From contig JBASWL010000227.1 in NCBI GenBank assembly GCA_049276455.1, forward strand, positions 38,585 through 102,584: 64,000 bases of DNA, read 5' to 3'. Both the position numbers and the translations under genes were made by a program. Numbering within the stretch: the first letter of the stretch is position 1; each line of letters opens with the position of its first letter. This DNA comes from Georgfuchsia sp049276455 (GTDB lineage: Bacteria > Pseudomonadota > Gammaproteobacteria > Burkholderiales > Rhodocyclaceae). Below the pieces are notes generated by a model that saw nothing but the letters and a program-made list of their open reading frames with translations, was not told the origin of the DNA and ran no database searches. Of this stretch, positions 18,315 through 27,120 are shown piece after piece.

Positions 18315-18968
18315 ATGAAGTTGAATCACAGTCTGGCTGCATCCATGTTGCATGCGCTGGCCGTCTTGTGCGGCCTTTCGCTGCTGATGGCGGTTTCTGC
18401 AGTATCTGCGGAAGAGATTGCACCCGATGTTCTGGTCAAGAAAGTATCGGATGAGGTGATTGAGATCGTTCGCAGCGATGCTGACCTCAAGGCGGGAAAT
18501 ACCCACAAGGCCACCGAGTTGATCGAGGCCAAGGTGCTGCCTCATTTTGATTTCAACCGCATGACCGCCCTGTCGGTAGGGCGCGACTGGCGCAGTGCCA
18601 CGCCGGAACAGAAAAAGTTGCTCACTAACGAGTTTCATGCCTTGCTGGTGCGCACCTATTCCAATGCGTTGACGGCCTACAAGGATCAGACTATCGAATT
18701 CAAGCCCTTCAAGATGGCGCCAGATGAAAACGATGTCATCGTGCGCACTCAGGTCAAGCAGCCTGGCGCCAAACCGATCAGCATCGACTACTCGCTGTGG
18801 AAAAACAATGGCACGTGGAAGGTGTACGACGTGATAGTAGGGGACGTTAGTCTGGTGATAAGTAATCGTGATCAGTTCAAAAAGGAGATCAGCGCCGGTG
18901 GTATCGACGGCCTGATCAAATCCTTGCAGGCAAAGAACCAGACGCCTGCTGCCTCAGTCAATAAATGA
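18315..18968 (+). CDS. mlaC: MlaC, periplasmic phospholipid carrier
   Basis: A 217-residue protein with a signal peptide of about 32 residues (ending VSA|EE). The MlaC (Tol-Tol_Ttg2) domain follows, with VLPHFDFNRMTALSVGRDWR and TYSNALTAY as family markers. The ATG at 18315 is chosen over the longer frame because it begins the signal peptide and has GGAG upstream. The mature protein shuttles lipid between MlaA and MlaD. Its stop overlaps mlaB. Confidence 0.94.
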   Translation: MKLNHSLAASMLHALAVLCGLSLLMAVSAVSAEEIAPDVLVKKVSDEVIEIVRSDADLKAGNTHKATELIEAKVLPHFDFNRMTALSVGRDWRSATPEQKKLLTNEFHALLVRTYSNALTAYKDQTIEFKPFKMAPDENDVIVRTQVKQPGAKPISIDYSLWKNNGTWKVYDVIVGDVSLVISNRDQFKKEISAGGIDGLIKSLQAKNQTPAASVNK

Positions 18969-19246
18969 TCGAAGTCTCCGCGGAGCTGGCCAAGGTCACC
19001 AGCGCCATGAATCTGACCAGCGCGAAGTCGCTGTTCGAAGAGGGCATCAGTCTCATTGCCGGTCCGGTGACGTCTTTTGATCTGGGTGCAGTGACCGAAG
19101 TGGATTCCTCAGGCCTCGCGGTCGTATTTGGCTGGCTGCGCGAAGCGCAACGGCTGGACAAGGCAGTCCGCATCGTCAATCTGCCGGAAAACCTTTCCAG
19201 CCTTGCCGAAGTCTATGGCGTCAAGGATTTGCTGCCCGTCGCTTGA
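18965..19246 (+). CDS. mlaB: MlaB, STAS-domain protein
   Basis: A 93-residue single STAS domain. The phrase FDLGAVTEVDSSGLAVVFGWLREA holds the conserved DSSGL motif of the phospho-acceptor loop of anti-sigma-factor antagonists and MlaB proteins. It starts in the last codons of mlaC (ATGA overlap) and completes the operon. In known Mla systems it binds MlaF and supports transporter assembly. Confidence 0.9.
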   Translation: MIEVSAELAKVTSAMNLTSAKSLFEEGISLIAGPVTSFDLGAVTEVDSSGLAVVFGWLREAQRLDKAVRIVNLPENLSSLAEVYGVKDLLPVA

Positions 19247-19275
19247 AGCCGTATTTTTGTTACGGTCTTTGATTC

Positions 19276-20190
19276 ATGCCCCTGCCAGCCATTCAAGTCA
19301 TCCAGGTGACAAAGCGCTACGGGCAACTCCAGGCGCTTGACCGGGTCGATCTTGAGATTCAACAAGGTGAGTTCATCGGCCTGCTCGGCCCCAACGGTGC
19401 CGGCAAGACCACGTTGATTTCATCCTTCGCCGGTTTGGTCAAGCCGGACAGTGGAAGCATTGCCGTCTTGGGCCATGACGTTCAATCCGACTACCGCAAT
19501 TCGAGACGCTTGCTGGGTGTGGTCCCGCAGGAGATCGTCTACGACCCCTTCTTTACCGTGCGCGAAACCCTGCAATTCCAGTCCGGCTATTACGGCATTC
19601 GCAAGAACGATGCGTGGATAGACGAAATCATTGCCAACCTCGATCTTGGTGCCAAGACAAATGCCAACATGCGCGGCCTTTCCGGTGGCATGAAACGTCG
19701 CGTACTGGTGGCGCAGGCACTGGTGCATCGGCCGCCGGTGATCGTACTCGACGAACCGACGGCGGGCGTTGATGTTGAGCAGCGCCAGACCCTGTGGAAA
19801 TTCATCCGCCGCCTCAACGAAGATGGCCACACCATCGTGCTGACGACGCACTATCTTGAAGAAGCGGAAAGTCAGTGCGGCCGCATCGCCATGCTGAAGA
19901 ATGGACGGCTGGTCGCGCTCGACACGACATCCGCGCTGTTGAGCCGCTTCTCTACACATACGCTGCGCCTGCGCTTGCGTCAGGGGGATGTCATGCCGGC
20001 TCCTCTTGAGCCGCGCGCCCGGAAGAATGGCACGCAATGGCAACTCCAATGCGAGTGCATTGAGGAAATTGAAAAAGTGCTGGCAGAACTGCGCGCCGCG
20101 GGCTGCGTGATCGAAGACATGGAAATCGGCAAGCCTGATCTGGAAGATGTATTTGTCAAACTCATGCATCCGGGCGAGATGGAGACATGA
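19276..20190 (+). CDS. ABC-2 type exporter ATPase (YadG-like)
   Basis: A 304-residue ABC ATPase. It has Walker A GPNGAGKTTL (about residues 39-48), a LSGGMKRR signature and Walker B VIVLDEPTAGVD. The remaining C-terminal segment of about 80 residues is typical of the YadG/NodI/CcmA group. It overlaps the next gene by four bases, so the pair make one exporter. Substrate is unknown. It follows the mla genes in the same direction and may be co-transcribed. Confidence 0.9.
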   Translation: MPLPAIQVIQVTKRYGQLQALDRVDLEIQQGEFIGLLGPNGAGKTTLISSFAGLVKPDSGSIAVLGHDVQSDYRNSRRLLGVVPQEIVYDPFFTVRETLQFQSGYYGIRKNDAWIDEIIANLDLGAKTNANMRGLSGGMKRRVLVAQALVHRPPVIVLDEPTAGVDVEQRQTLWKFIRRLNEDGHTIVLTTHYLEEAESQCGRIAMLKNGRLVALDTTSALLSRFSTHTLRLRLRQGDVMPAPLEPRARKNGTQWQLQCECIEEIEKVLAELRAAGCVIEDMEIGKPDLEDVFVKLMHPGEMET

Positions 20191-20951
20191 GCGACATTAC
20201 AGGTTTTCTAACGCTGCTCAAAAAGGAAGTGCTGCGTTTCTGGAAGGTGGGTTATCAGACTGTCGCCGCGCCGGCGCTCACAGCTCTGTTGTATCAGCTC
20301 ATTTTTTCCCACGTGCTGTCCGGACATGTGAAGGTTTACGGTTTGCTGTCTTACGCTTCCTTCCTGATTCCCGGCCTGGTGATGATGTCGGTGCTGCAGA
20401 ATGCTTTTGCCAATTCCTCGTCCTCGATTATCCAGTCCAAGGTAACGGGCAGTATCGTGTTCATCCTGCTGCCGCCGATTTCCTATGGTGCGTTCTATGC
20501 CGCCTTTATCCTGGCTTCGGTCGTTCGCGGCTTTGTGGTCGGCTTGTTCGTGTTAATCGTCTCGTGGTGGTTCTCGCCGCTCAGTTTCGTTGCCCCACTC
20601 TGGATACTTCTGTTCACTCTCCTTGGCGGCGCGGTCATGGGCACGCTTGGCCTTATCGCCGGGCTGTGGGCGGAAAAGTTCGATCAGCTTGCCGCCTTCC
20701 AGAATTTCCTTATCCTGCCGCTGACCTTCCTTTCCGGCGTGTTCTATTCAATACATTCCCTGCCGGAGTTCTGGCAACAGGTGTCGGGCTACAATCCCGT
20801 TTTCTACATGATTGACGGCTTCCGCTATGGTTTTTTCGGCATTTCCGATATTTCGCCATGGCGCAGCTTGTTGGTTGTGTTGTTCTGTTATCTCGTGCTT
20901 GCCGCCATTGCGCTGAATCTGCTCCGCCGCGGCTACAAATTACGCAACTAA
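20187..20951 (+). CDS. ABC-2 type exporter permease (YadH-like)
   Basis: A 254-residue permease with six hydrophobic segments. It carries the ABC-2 family phrase LTFLSGVFYSIHSLPEFWQQVSGYNP near residues 178-203. It is the membrane partner of the ATPase just upstream; the ATGA overlap supports coupled translation. YadH/NodJ-type exporters export varied compounds, so the substrate cannot be named from sequence. Confidence 0.9.
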   Translation: MSDITGFLTLLKKEVLRFWKVGYQTVAAPALTALLYQLIFSHVLSGHVKVYGLLSYASFLIPGLVMMSVLQNAFANSSSSIIQSKVTGSIVFILLPPISYGAFYAAFILASVVRGFVVGLFVLIVSWWFSPLSFVAPLWILLFTLLGGAVMGTLGLIAGLWAEKFDQLAAFQNFLILPLTFLSGVFYSIHSLPEFWQQVSGYNPVFYMIDGFRYGFFGISDISPWRSLLVVLFCYLVLAAIALNLLRRGYKLRN

Positions 20952-20966
20952 GTCAGGGCCTGAAAA

Positions 20967-21212
20967 ATGCTTGACCCCAAACAAATAGAACAATGGATCG
21001 CGGCCGGTCTGGCTTGTGATCAGCTCGCAGTAAAGGGTGACGGCCAGCACTTTGAGGCACTGATTGTCAGCGCTGAATTTGAAGGTCTCAACCGGATCAA
21101 ACGGCAGCAACGCGTCTACCAGACCGTGCTGGACAAGCTCAACTCCGGCGAATTGCATGCGCTATCGCTGAAAACCCTGACCCCGGAAGAATGGAAGGTT
21201 TCGCTTGGATAA
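20967..21212 (+). CDS. ibaG: BolA-family protein (IbaG-like)
   Basis: An 81-residue protein with the BolA fold signature: VKGDGQHFEALIVSAEFEGLNRIKRQQRVY contains the DG.HF and the R.KRH-like region. It lies directly before murA, exactly where ibaG (yrbA) sits in many proteobacteria. IbaG partners with glutaredoxin-type iron-sulfur carriers. The stop codon overlaps the murA start. Confidence 0.9.
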   Translation: MLDPKQIEQWIAAGLACDQLAVKGDGQHFEALIVSAEFEGLNRIKRQQRVYQTVLDKLNSGELHALSLKTLTPEEWKVSLG

Positions 21213-22455
21213 ACTACTGATCGAAGGTGGTTTTGCCCTCTCGGGCGAGGCTGCCATTTCCGGCGCCAAGAACGCAGCGCTGCCCCTTTTGTGCGCTGCG
21301 CTCCTGAGCAGTGAACCGTTGACGCTAACCAACGTGCCGGCGCTCAAAGACATCGGCACCATGGTGCATCTGCTGGAGCAGATGGGAGTAGTGGCGTCAC
21401 ACGATGGCGATACGGTCACCCTCGATGCTTCGGGGCTCGACAACCCGGTTGCGCCCTACGAGATGGTCAAGACCATGCGTGCTTCCATCCTTGTGCTTGG
21501 GCCGCTGGTGGCACGTTGCGGCGAAGCCAGGGTGTCGTTGCCGGGTGGTTGCGCCATTGGTGCGCGGCCGGTGGATCAGCACATCAAGGGCCTGACCGCG
21601 ATGGGTGCGGAAATATCGGTCGAACATGGTTATGTGCATGCTCGTTCGCCATTGCTTAAAGGTGCGCGACTATTCACCGACATGGTGACAGTGACCGGCA
21701 CCGAAAACCTGATGATGGCTGCCTGTTTGGCCTCAGGCGATACAGTGATAGAGAACGCCGCGCGTGAGCCCGAAGTTGTTGACCTGGCGAACTGTCTGGT
21801 GGCGATGGGCGCCCTGATTTCCGGCGCCGGTACTGATGTGATTCGCATTCGCGGGGTCGACCGCTTGCACGCGGCCACACACCGCATCATGCCGGACCGT
21901 ATTGAAACCGGCACCTATCTTTGTGCGGCTGCAGCGACGGGGGGGGATATTCGTCTCACTGGCACATCGACCAGTTATCTTGATGTCGTGATCGACAAAC
22001 TCATGGATGCCGGCTGTGAGATAAATTCGACGCGCGACGCCATTCATCTCAAGGCGCCGCAGCGGTTGACTTCGGTCAGCCTGCGTACGGCTCCCTACCC
22101 AGCCTTCCCGACCGACATGCAGGCCCAGTTTATGGCCATCAATGCCATTGCCAGCGGCACCGCGATCATTCGCGAGACCATTTTCGAAAATCGCTTCATG
22201 CATGCGGTTGAGTTGATCCGGCTGGGTGCCGATATCAAGATCGACGGCAATACGGCAGTGGTGCAGGGCGTGGAAAAGCTCGAAGGAGCGACTGTGATGG
22301 CGACCGACTTGCGCGCATCGGCCGGGCTGGTCATCGCCGGACTGGTCGCCCGTGGCGAGACGCTGATCGACCGCATCTATCACCTCGATCGCGGCTACGA
22401 GCATCTGGAACAGAAGCTCTCCGAGTTGGGTGCCCGCGTCAAGCGGGTGAAGTAA
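21205..22455 (+). CDS. murA: MurA, UDP-N-acetylglucosamine enolpyruvyl transferase
   Basis: A 416-residue enzyme that catalyses the first committed step of peptidoglycan synthesis, transferring enolpyruvate from PEP to UDP-GlcNAc. The opening GGFALSGEAAISGAKNAALPLL holds the conserved KN pair, and the region GGCAIGARPVDQH holds the active-site loop Cys (the fosfomycin target). It starts with TTG at 21205, with GGAAGG six bases upstream; ATG alternatives would cut into the conserved N-terminus. Length is normal. Confidence 0.95.
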   Translation: MDKLLIEGGFALSGEAAISGAKNAALPLLCAALLSSEPLTLTNVPALKDIGTMVHLLEQMGVVASHDGDTVTLDASGLDNPVAPYEMVKTMRASILVLGPLVARCGEARVSLPGGCAIGARPVDQHIKGLTAMGAEISVEHGYVHARSPLLKGARLFTDMVTVTGTENLMMAACLASGDTVIENAAREPEVVDLANCLVAMGALISGAGTDVIRIRGVDRLHAATHRIMPDRIETGTYLCAAAATGGDIRLTGTSTSYLDVVIDKLMDAGCEINSTRDAIHLKAPQRLTSVSLRTAPYPAFPTDMQAQFMAINAIASGTAIIRETIFENRFMHAVELIRLGADIKIDGNTAVVQGVEKLEGATVMATDLRASAGLVIAGLVARGETLIDRIYHLDRGYEHLEQKLSELGARVKRVK

Positions 22456-22510
22456 GCGGTGCGGTAAAATCTGCCGAATCGTTTGGTTCCTCTTGCATTA
22501 AAAACAATTC

Positions 22511-23149
22511 ATGACCATTACCATTGCCCTTTCCAAGGGCCGCATTTTCGATGAGACCCTGCCGCTGCTCGCCGCAGCGGGAATCGTGCCGGTCGAAAAT
22601 CCGGAGCAATCGCGCAAGCTCATCATCGCCACCAATCGTGCCGACGTCGGCGTGGTCATCGTGCGCGCTTCCGATGTGCCGACCTATGTGCAATATGGCG
22701 CCGCCGATATCGGCATTGCCGGCAAGGATGTACTGATTGAACATGGCGGCGTGGGGCTTTACCAGCCCCTTGACCTCAATATTGCATGCTGCCGCATGTG
22801 CGTCGCAGCGCCCGTTGGCTTTGACTATGCGGCCGCGGTGAAGCGCGGCGCCCGCCTGCGCATCGCGACAAAATATCTGCTCACTGCGCGCGAACACTTC
22901 GCCGCCAAGGGCGTGCATGTCGATCTGATCAAGCTCTACGGTTCGATGGAACTGGCGCCGCTGGTTGGCCTCGCCGATGCCATTGTCGATCTGGTATCGA
23001 GCGGGGCCACGATGAAGGCCAACAATCTGGTCGAGGTCGAGGAAATCATGCCCATCTCCTCGCGCCTGATCGTCAATCAGGCCGCGCTCAAGGTCAAGCA
23101 CGACACCTTGCAGCCGATCATCGAAGCCTTCAAGAGCGCGATCAAATGA
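22511..23149 (+). CDS. hisG: HisG, ATP phosphoribosyltransferase (short form)
   Basis: A 212-residue short-form HisG, lacking the C-terminal ACT-like regulatory domain. The short form needs HisZ as a regulatory partner; no hisZ is in this window, so it should lie elsewhere. The family phrase DLVSSGATMKANNLVEVEEI is present. It catalyses the first step of histidine synthesis (ATP plus PRPP) and overlaps hisD by four bases. Confidence 0.95.
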   Translation: MTITIALSKGRIFDETLPLLAAAGIVPVENPEQSRKLIIATNRADVGVVIVRASDVPTYVQYGAADIGIAGKDVLIEHGGVGLYQPLDLNIACCRMCVAAPVGFDYAAAVKRGARLRIATKYLLTAREHFAAKGVHVDLIKLYGSMELAPLVGLADAIVDLVSSGATMKANNLVEVEEIMPISSRLIVNQAALKVKHDTLQPIIEAFKSAIK

Positions 23150-24450
23150 GTGTTTCGATCCAGCGTCTGACGACCAGCGATCCGGAATTCCAGGCCAGGC
23201 TCGATCGCCTGCTCGCCTTCGACGATTCGACGGATGAATCCGTCGAACGGGCGGTGGCGGATATCCTCGCCGACGTGAAAAAACGCGGCGATGCTGCCGT
23301 GCTCGATTACACGAAACGATTCGACCAGCTTGACGCAGTGTCGATGCCAGCGCTGGAACTTCCCAGGACGGAGCTCGCGCATGCGTTTGCAACGCTTGAA
23401 ACCGAACGCCGTCAGGCGCTTGAAATTGCCGCTGCGCGCATCCGCAGCTATCACGAGCATCAACGGGCCGACTCGTGGGAGTACCAGGATGCCGAAGGCA
23501 TGCGCCTCGGGCAGAAGGTGACGCCGCTCGACCGCGTCGGCCTCTATGTGCCGGGCGGCAAGGCCAGCTATCCTTCTTCGGTGCTGATGAATGCGATTCC
23601 GGCCAAGGTCGCCGGCGTCGGCGAACTCATCATGGTGGTGCCGACACCGCGCGGGGAAAAAAACCAGCTGGTGCTGGCTGCCGCGCATCTGGCCGGCGTT
23701 GATCGCGTCTTCACCATCGGCGGTGCGCAGGCCGTGGCCGCACTGGCCTACGGCACCGCGACGATTCCTCAGGTCGACAAGATCGTCGGCCCCGGCAACG
23801 CCTATGTCGCCAGCGCCAAGCGCCGCGTCTTCGGCGTGGTCGGCATCGACATGGTGGCGGGGCCGTCCGAAGTGCTTGTCATCGCCGATGGCACGACCAA
23901 CCCCGACTGGGTGGCGATGGACCTGTTCGCCCAGGCCGAACACGACGAACTGGCGCAGTCGATCCTGCTCTGTCCCGATGCCGCCTTCATCGAGCGCGTG
24001 GCGCAGAGCATCAACCGGTTGCTGCCGGACATGTCGCGGCGCGACACCATTACCGCTTCTCTCTCGTCGCGCGGCGCGCTGATCGAGGTCGCCAATCTCG
24101 ACGAGGCCTGTGCCGTCGCCAACCGCATCGCGCCCGAGCATCTTGAGTTGTCGGTGCAGGATGCACGGCCGCTGGTAGAGAAAATCCGCCATGCCGGCGC
24201 CATTTTCATCGGCCCCTATACGTCGGAATCCATCGGCGACTACTGCGCCGGCCCCGACCATGTGCTGCCCACTTCGCGCAGTGCGCGTTTCTCCAGTCCG
24301 CTCGGCGTTTACGATTTCCAGAAGCGGTCGAGCCTGATCGAGGTTTCCGTTGCCGCCGCGGCCAAGCTTGGGCCGGTGGCATCGGTGCTGGCGCGCGGCG
24401 AAGGGTTGACCGCGCATGCGCGAGCGGCGGAACTGCGGTACGAAGACTAG
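23146..24450 (+). CDS. hisD: HisD, histidinol dehydrogenase
   Basis: A 434-residue zinc enzyme that oxidises histidinol to histidine in two NAD-dependent steps. The family phrases VPGGKASYPSSVLMNAIPAKVAG and the metal-binding region FAQAEHDELAQSILL are seen. Start is the ATG overlapping the hisG stop. It is the last gene before the disturbed region between hisD and hisB. Confidence 0.95.
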   Translation: MSVSIQRLTTSDPEFQARLDRLLAFDDSTDESVERAVADILADVKKRGDAAVLDYTKRFDQLDAVSMPALELPRTELAHAFATLETERRQALEIAAARIRSYHEHQRADSWEYQDAEGMRLGQKVTPLDRVGLYVPGGKASYPSSVLMNAIPAKVAGVGELIMVVPTPRGEKNQLVLAAAHLAGVDRVFTIGGAQAVAALAYGTATIPQVDKIVGPGNAYVASAKRRVFGVVGIDMVAGPSEVLVIADGTTNPDWVAMDLFAQAEHDELAQSILLCPDAAFIERVAQSINRLLPDMSRRDTITASLSSRGALIEVANLDEACAVANRIAPEHLELSVQDARPLVEKIRHAGAIFIGPYTSESIGDYCAGPDHVLPTSRSARFSSPLGVYDFQKRSSLIEVSVAAAAKLGPVASVLARGEGLTAHARAAELRYED

Positions 24451-24978
24451 GATTTCGTCATCCCACGGGGACGAAGCCACCCGAGGCGGTGGTTCCCTTC
24501 GGGCATTCCCACGAAACGGGGGAATCCAATAGGAATACGTCATTGCGAGGAGGCGTAGCCAACGCGGCAATCCATCACCAACAATTCGTTCGCCCTGAGC
24601 CTGTCGCAGGGGAACGGCATTCATGCCTGATTTGAGATTGCCGGGACTCGCCCCGGCGGGCGACCCCTTTTCTTGAAGCGCGTCAAGAAAAGGGGGAAAA
24701 GAAACGCGCCCCGCTGCACCGGCCCTTCGGGCTGCCCTCGCTGCGAAAGGCTCGCCGGACGGAGGGCTCGCCAGAGGCTCGCCCGTTCGCGCGGCACAAG
24801 GCCAAGCAGTTGGCCTTGTGAAACCCCACGCCCCCCGTCTCACCTTCCTCCACTCGGCGGCGCAGAAGGGGGTTATCCGTGCTATCGTGACGGGTATGTC
24901 ATGCAAGTAGGCTTGTGGAATTTAGTTCGAAAATGACACCATATAAACGACACTGATCATTCATGAACAAGGATCGCA
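24451..24978. repeat. Mosaic of dispersed repeats between hisD and hisC, without a gene
   Basis: 528 bases with no credible protein but several structured pieces. A copy of the GTCATTGCGAGGAGGCGTAG repeat lies near 24539-24576, related to the element at 12318-12449. A TTCGCCCTGAGCCTGTCGCA tract follows near 24588, of a type that recurs in many bacterial genomes. A perfect 13-base inverted repeat occupies 24664-24676 and 24683-24695 with a six-base loop, and an 11-base one occupies 24795-24805 and 24810-24820. CCCCGCTGCACCGG and neighbours are GC-rich. Such mosaics mark sites of repeated insertion; here it interrupts the his operon. Confidence 0.6.
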
Positions 24979-25320
24979 TTGAAAGTGCCAGCCGCAGTTG
25001 TGCTTGAGGCCATTGCGCTGCGTATTGTGCAGATACGTGGCCAGAAGGTCATGATTGATGCGGATTTGGCCGAGCTTTATGGCGTTCAAACCAAGGTGCT
25101 GGTGCAGGCGGTCAAACGCAATCTGGAACGCTTCCCCAAGGATTTTATGTTTCAACTGGCAAATCAAGACGTTGCCGACTTGAGGTCACAATCTGTGACC
25201 TCAAGTTTGCAGCATGGCGGCAGGCGCACTATGCCATACGCTTTTACCGAGCAAGGGGTCGCCATGCTGTCCTCGGTGTTGAACAGCCCGCGCGCCGTCG
25301 CGGTCAATATAGGTGTTAAA
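24979..25320 (+). pseudogene. Truncated ORF6N-domain gene (phage-type regulator)
   Basis: The frame encodes an ORF6N domain: LRIVQIRGQKVMIDADLAEL, then VKRNLERFPKDFMFQL, and YAFTEQGVAMLSSVLNSPRA. These are the family's conserved phrases. After VAVNI (about base 25315) the family resemblance stops and the frame runs on antisense through the 3' part of hisC to 25545, so the true C-terminus is missing. The N-terminus is also doubtful: a nearby ATG (24963) is in another frame and the in-frame start is TTG at 24979. ORF6N genes are linked to phages and mobile DNA. Most likely a dead insertion remnant. Confidence 0.65.
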
Positions 25321-25350
25321 GGGGCCGTGGCCGACATATTCTTGCTGACC

Positions 25351-26412
25351 TTATCCCGCAACAATTTCACGCAGCGCCTGTACCAGTACCGCGCACTGCG
25401 CATCCGTGCCGACAGTAATACGCAGGAACTGATCGATGCGCGGCAGTTTGAAGTGGCGCACGATGATGCTGCGTTCGCGCAGCTTGGCGGCAAGTGTCGC
25501 TGCGTCGTGTTGCGGATGGCGCGCGAATACGAAATTGGCGCCTGAGGGCAGGACTTCAAAGCCAAGACTGCGCAGTTCGGCGACCATTGTTTCGCGCGTG
25601 GCGATGACGGCGGCGCAGGTCTTTGCAAAATAGTCGCGATCCTCGAAAGCGGCAATGGCGCCGGCCTGGGCGAGCAGGTCGAGTGGATAGGCATTGAAAC
25701 TGTTCTTGACCCGATCAAGTGCTTCGATCAGGTCGGTCTGGCCGGCGGCGAAGCCGACGCGAAGTCCGGCCAGGGAGCGCGACTTCGACAGGGTTTGCAC
25801 CACCAGCAGATTCGGGTGGCGCGCGATCAGCGGGATTGCGCTTTCACCGCCGAAATCGATGTAGGCCTCATCGACCACCACGACTGAATCCGGGTTGCTA
25901 TCGAGCAGTTGCTCTATGGCATCGATGCCAAGCAGGCAACCGGTGGGCGCATTCGGATTGGGGAAGATGATGCCGCCGTTGGGGTGGCCAAAACCATCGA
26001 TATCGATCCGGAAGGCGTCGTCAAGGGCGACGGTTTCGTAGGTTATGCCGTAGAGCGCGCAATACGATTTGTAGAAACTATAGGTGATATCCGGAAACAG
26101 CAACGGTAGTTCGTGCTTGAGCAATGCCTGGAATACCATCGACAGCACTTCGTCCGAGCTGTTGCCGAGGATGATCTGTTGCGGCGGGATCTTGTAGAAG
26201 TCTGAGATGGCCCGCTTGACGCCTTCCGCGTCGGGGTCGGGATACAGTCTCAGTCGATCATCGCTTGCGGCGTGGATCGCCTCGACCACGCGCGGCGAGG
26301 GGCCGTAGGGGTTTTCGTTGGTATTGAGCTTGACCAGATTGTCGAGCTTGGGTTGTTCGCCCGCCACATAGGGTTTCAGCGCGTGGACGATATTGCTCCA
26401 GTAACGGCTCAT
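25351..26412 (-). CDS. hisC: HisC, histidinol-phosphate aminotransferase (inverted in the operon)
   Basis: A 353-residue PLP enzyme starting MSRYWSNIVHALKPYVAGEQ. It has the family phrase NTNENPYGPSP and a PLP lysine region LSKSRSLAGLRVGFA. It transaminates imidazole acetol-phosphate with glutamate. It is on the minus strand although the flanking hisGD and hisBHAF are on the plus strand, while many betaproteobacteria have it co-directional. The start at 26412 leaves 113 bases to the divergent hisB start, so it must have its own promoter there. Its stop sits 31 bases after the end of the ORF6N fragment's recognisable part. Confidence 0.93.
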   Translation of the reverse strand: MSRYWSNIVHALKPYVAGEQPKLDNLVKLNTNENPYGPSPRVVEAIHAASDDRLRLYPDPDAEGVKRAISDFYKIPPQQIILGNSSDEVLSMVFQALLKHELPLLFPDITYSFYKSYCALYGITYETVALDDAFRIDIDGFGHPNGGIIFPNPNAPTGCLLGIDAIEQLLDSNPDSVVVVDEAYIDFGGESAIPLIARHPNLLVVQTLSKSRSLAGLRVGFAAGQTDLIEALDRVKNSFNAYPLDLLAQAGAIAAFEDRDYFAKTCAAVIATRETMVAELRSLGFEVLPSGANFVFARHPQHDAATLAAKLRERSIIVRHFKLPRIDQFLRITVGTDAQCAVLVQALREIVAG

Positions 26413-26525
26413 AAATTGGGATCTGATAGCAGGGAAGGCAAGCTCGCGCGGGAGCGTTTGAATACGGGCATGGACAAATTGAAATGGTATCATGCCACTG
26501 TTCCCAACTTGCCCGCCTATCCGCC

Positions 26526-27110
26526 ATGCGCAAGGCCGAAGTTTTCCGTAGCACCCTCGAAACCCAAATTGCCGTTCGCCTTGATCTTGACGGCACGGGC
26601 GTCTCCAAACTCGACACCGGGCTTGGTTTTCTCGACCACATGCTGGATCAGATTGCGCGCCACGGCATGATCGATCTCGACATCGAGGCCAAGGGCGACC
26701 TGCATATCGACGGCCACCATACCGTGGAAGACATCGGCATTACGCTGGGTCAGGCGCTGGCCAAGGCCATCGGAGACAAGAAGGGCCTGCGCCGCTACGG
26801 CCATGCCTATGTGCCGCTCGACGAGGCATTGACGCGTGTCGTGGTCGACCTGTCGGGCCGTCCCGGCCTGACTTTTGAAGTGCCCTTCACGCGAGCCATG
26901 ATCGGCGAGTTCGATGTCGACCTGATCCGCGAGTTTTTCCAGGGGCTGGCCAACCATGCCCTGATCACTGTGCATATCGACAATCTGCGTGGTGACAATA
27001 CCCATCATCAGGCCGAAACGGCGTACAAGGCCTTTGGCCGCGCCTTGCGCATGGCGGTGGAAGCAGACCCGCGCGCTACCGGCATTCCTTCGACCAAGGG
27101 TAGCCTCTGA
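26526..27110 (+). CDS. hisB: HisB, imidazoleglycerol-phosphate dehydratase
   Basis: A 194-residue monofunctional dehydratase (no HisB-N phosphatase domain). The family phrases GLGFLDHMLDQIARHG, DLHIDGHHTVEDIGI and NLRGDNTHHQAETAYKAFGRAL carry the metal-binding histidines. It starts with ATG at 26526, after the divergent promoter region shared with hisC, and is followed by hisH. Confidence 0.95.
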   Translation: MRKAEVFRSTLETQIAVRLDLDGTGVSKLDTGLGFLDHMLDQIARHGMIDLDIEAKGDLHIDGHHTVEDIGITLGQALAKAIGDKKGLRRYGHAYVPLDEALTRVVVDLSGRPGLTFEVPFTRAMIGEFDVDLIREFFQGLANHALITVHIDNLRGDNTHHQAETAYKAFGRALRMAVEADPRATGIPSTKGSL

Positions 27111-27120
27111 GCTTTTTCGT

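Noticed and set aside
21733..22404. Minus-strand open frame inside murA
   Set aside because: Antisense shadow of murA; no start signal or domain.
23077..24906. Long minus-strand open frame over hisD (609 codons)
   Set aside because: It is the antisense shadow of hisG/hisD in GC-rich codons and has no family-like sequence.
24451..25350. CRISPR array or insertion sequence in the his operon gap
   Set aside because: No regularly spaced repeats and no transposase were seen; only single palindromes and an ORF6N remnant.
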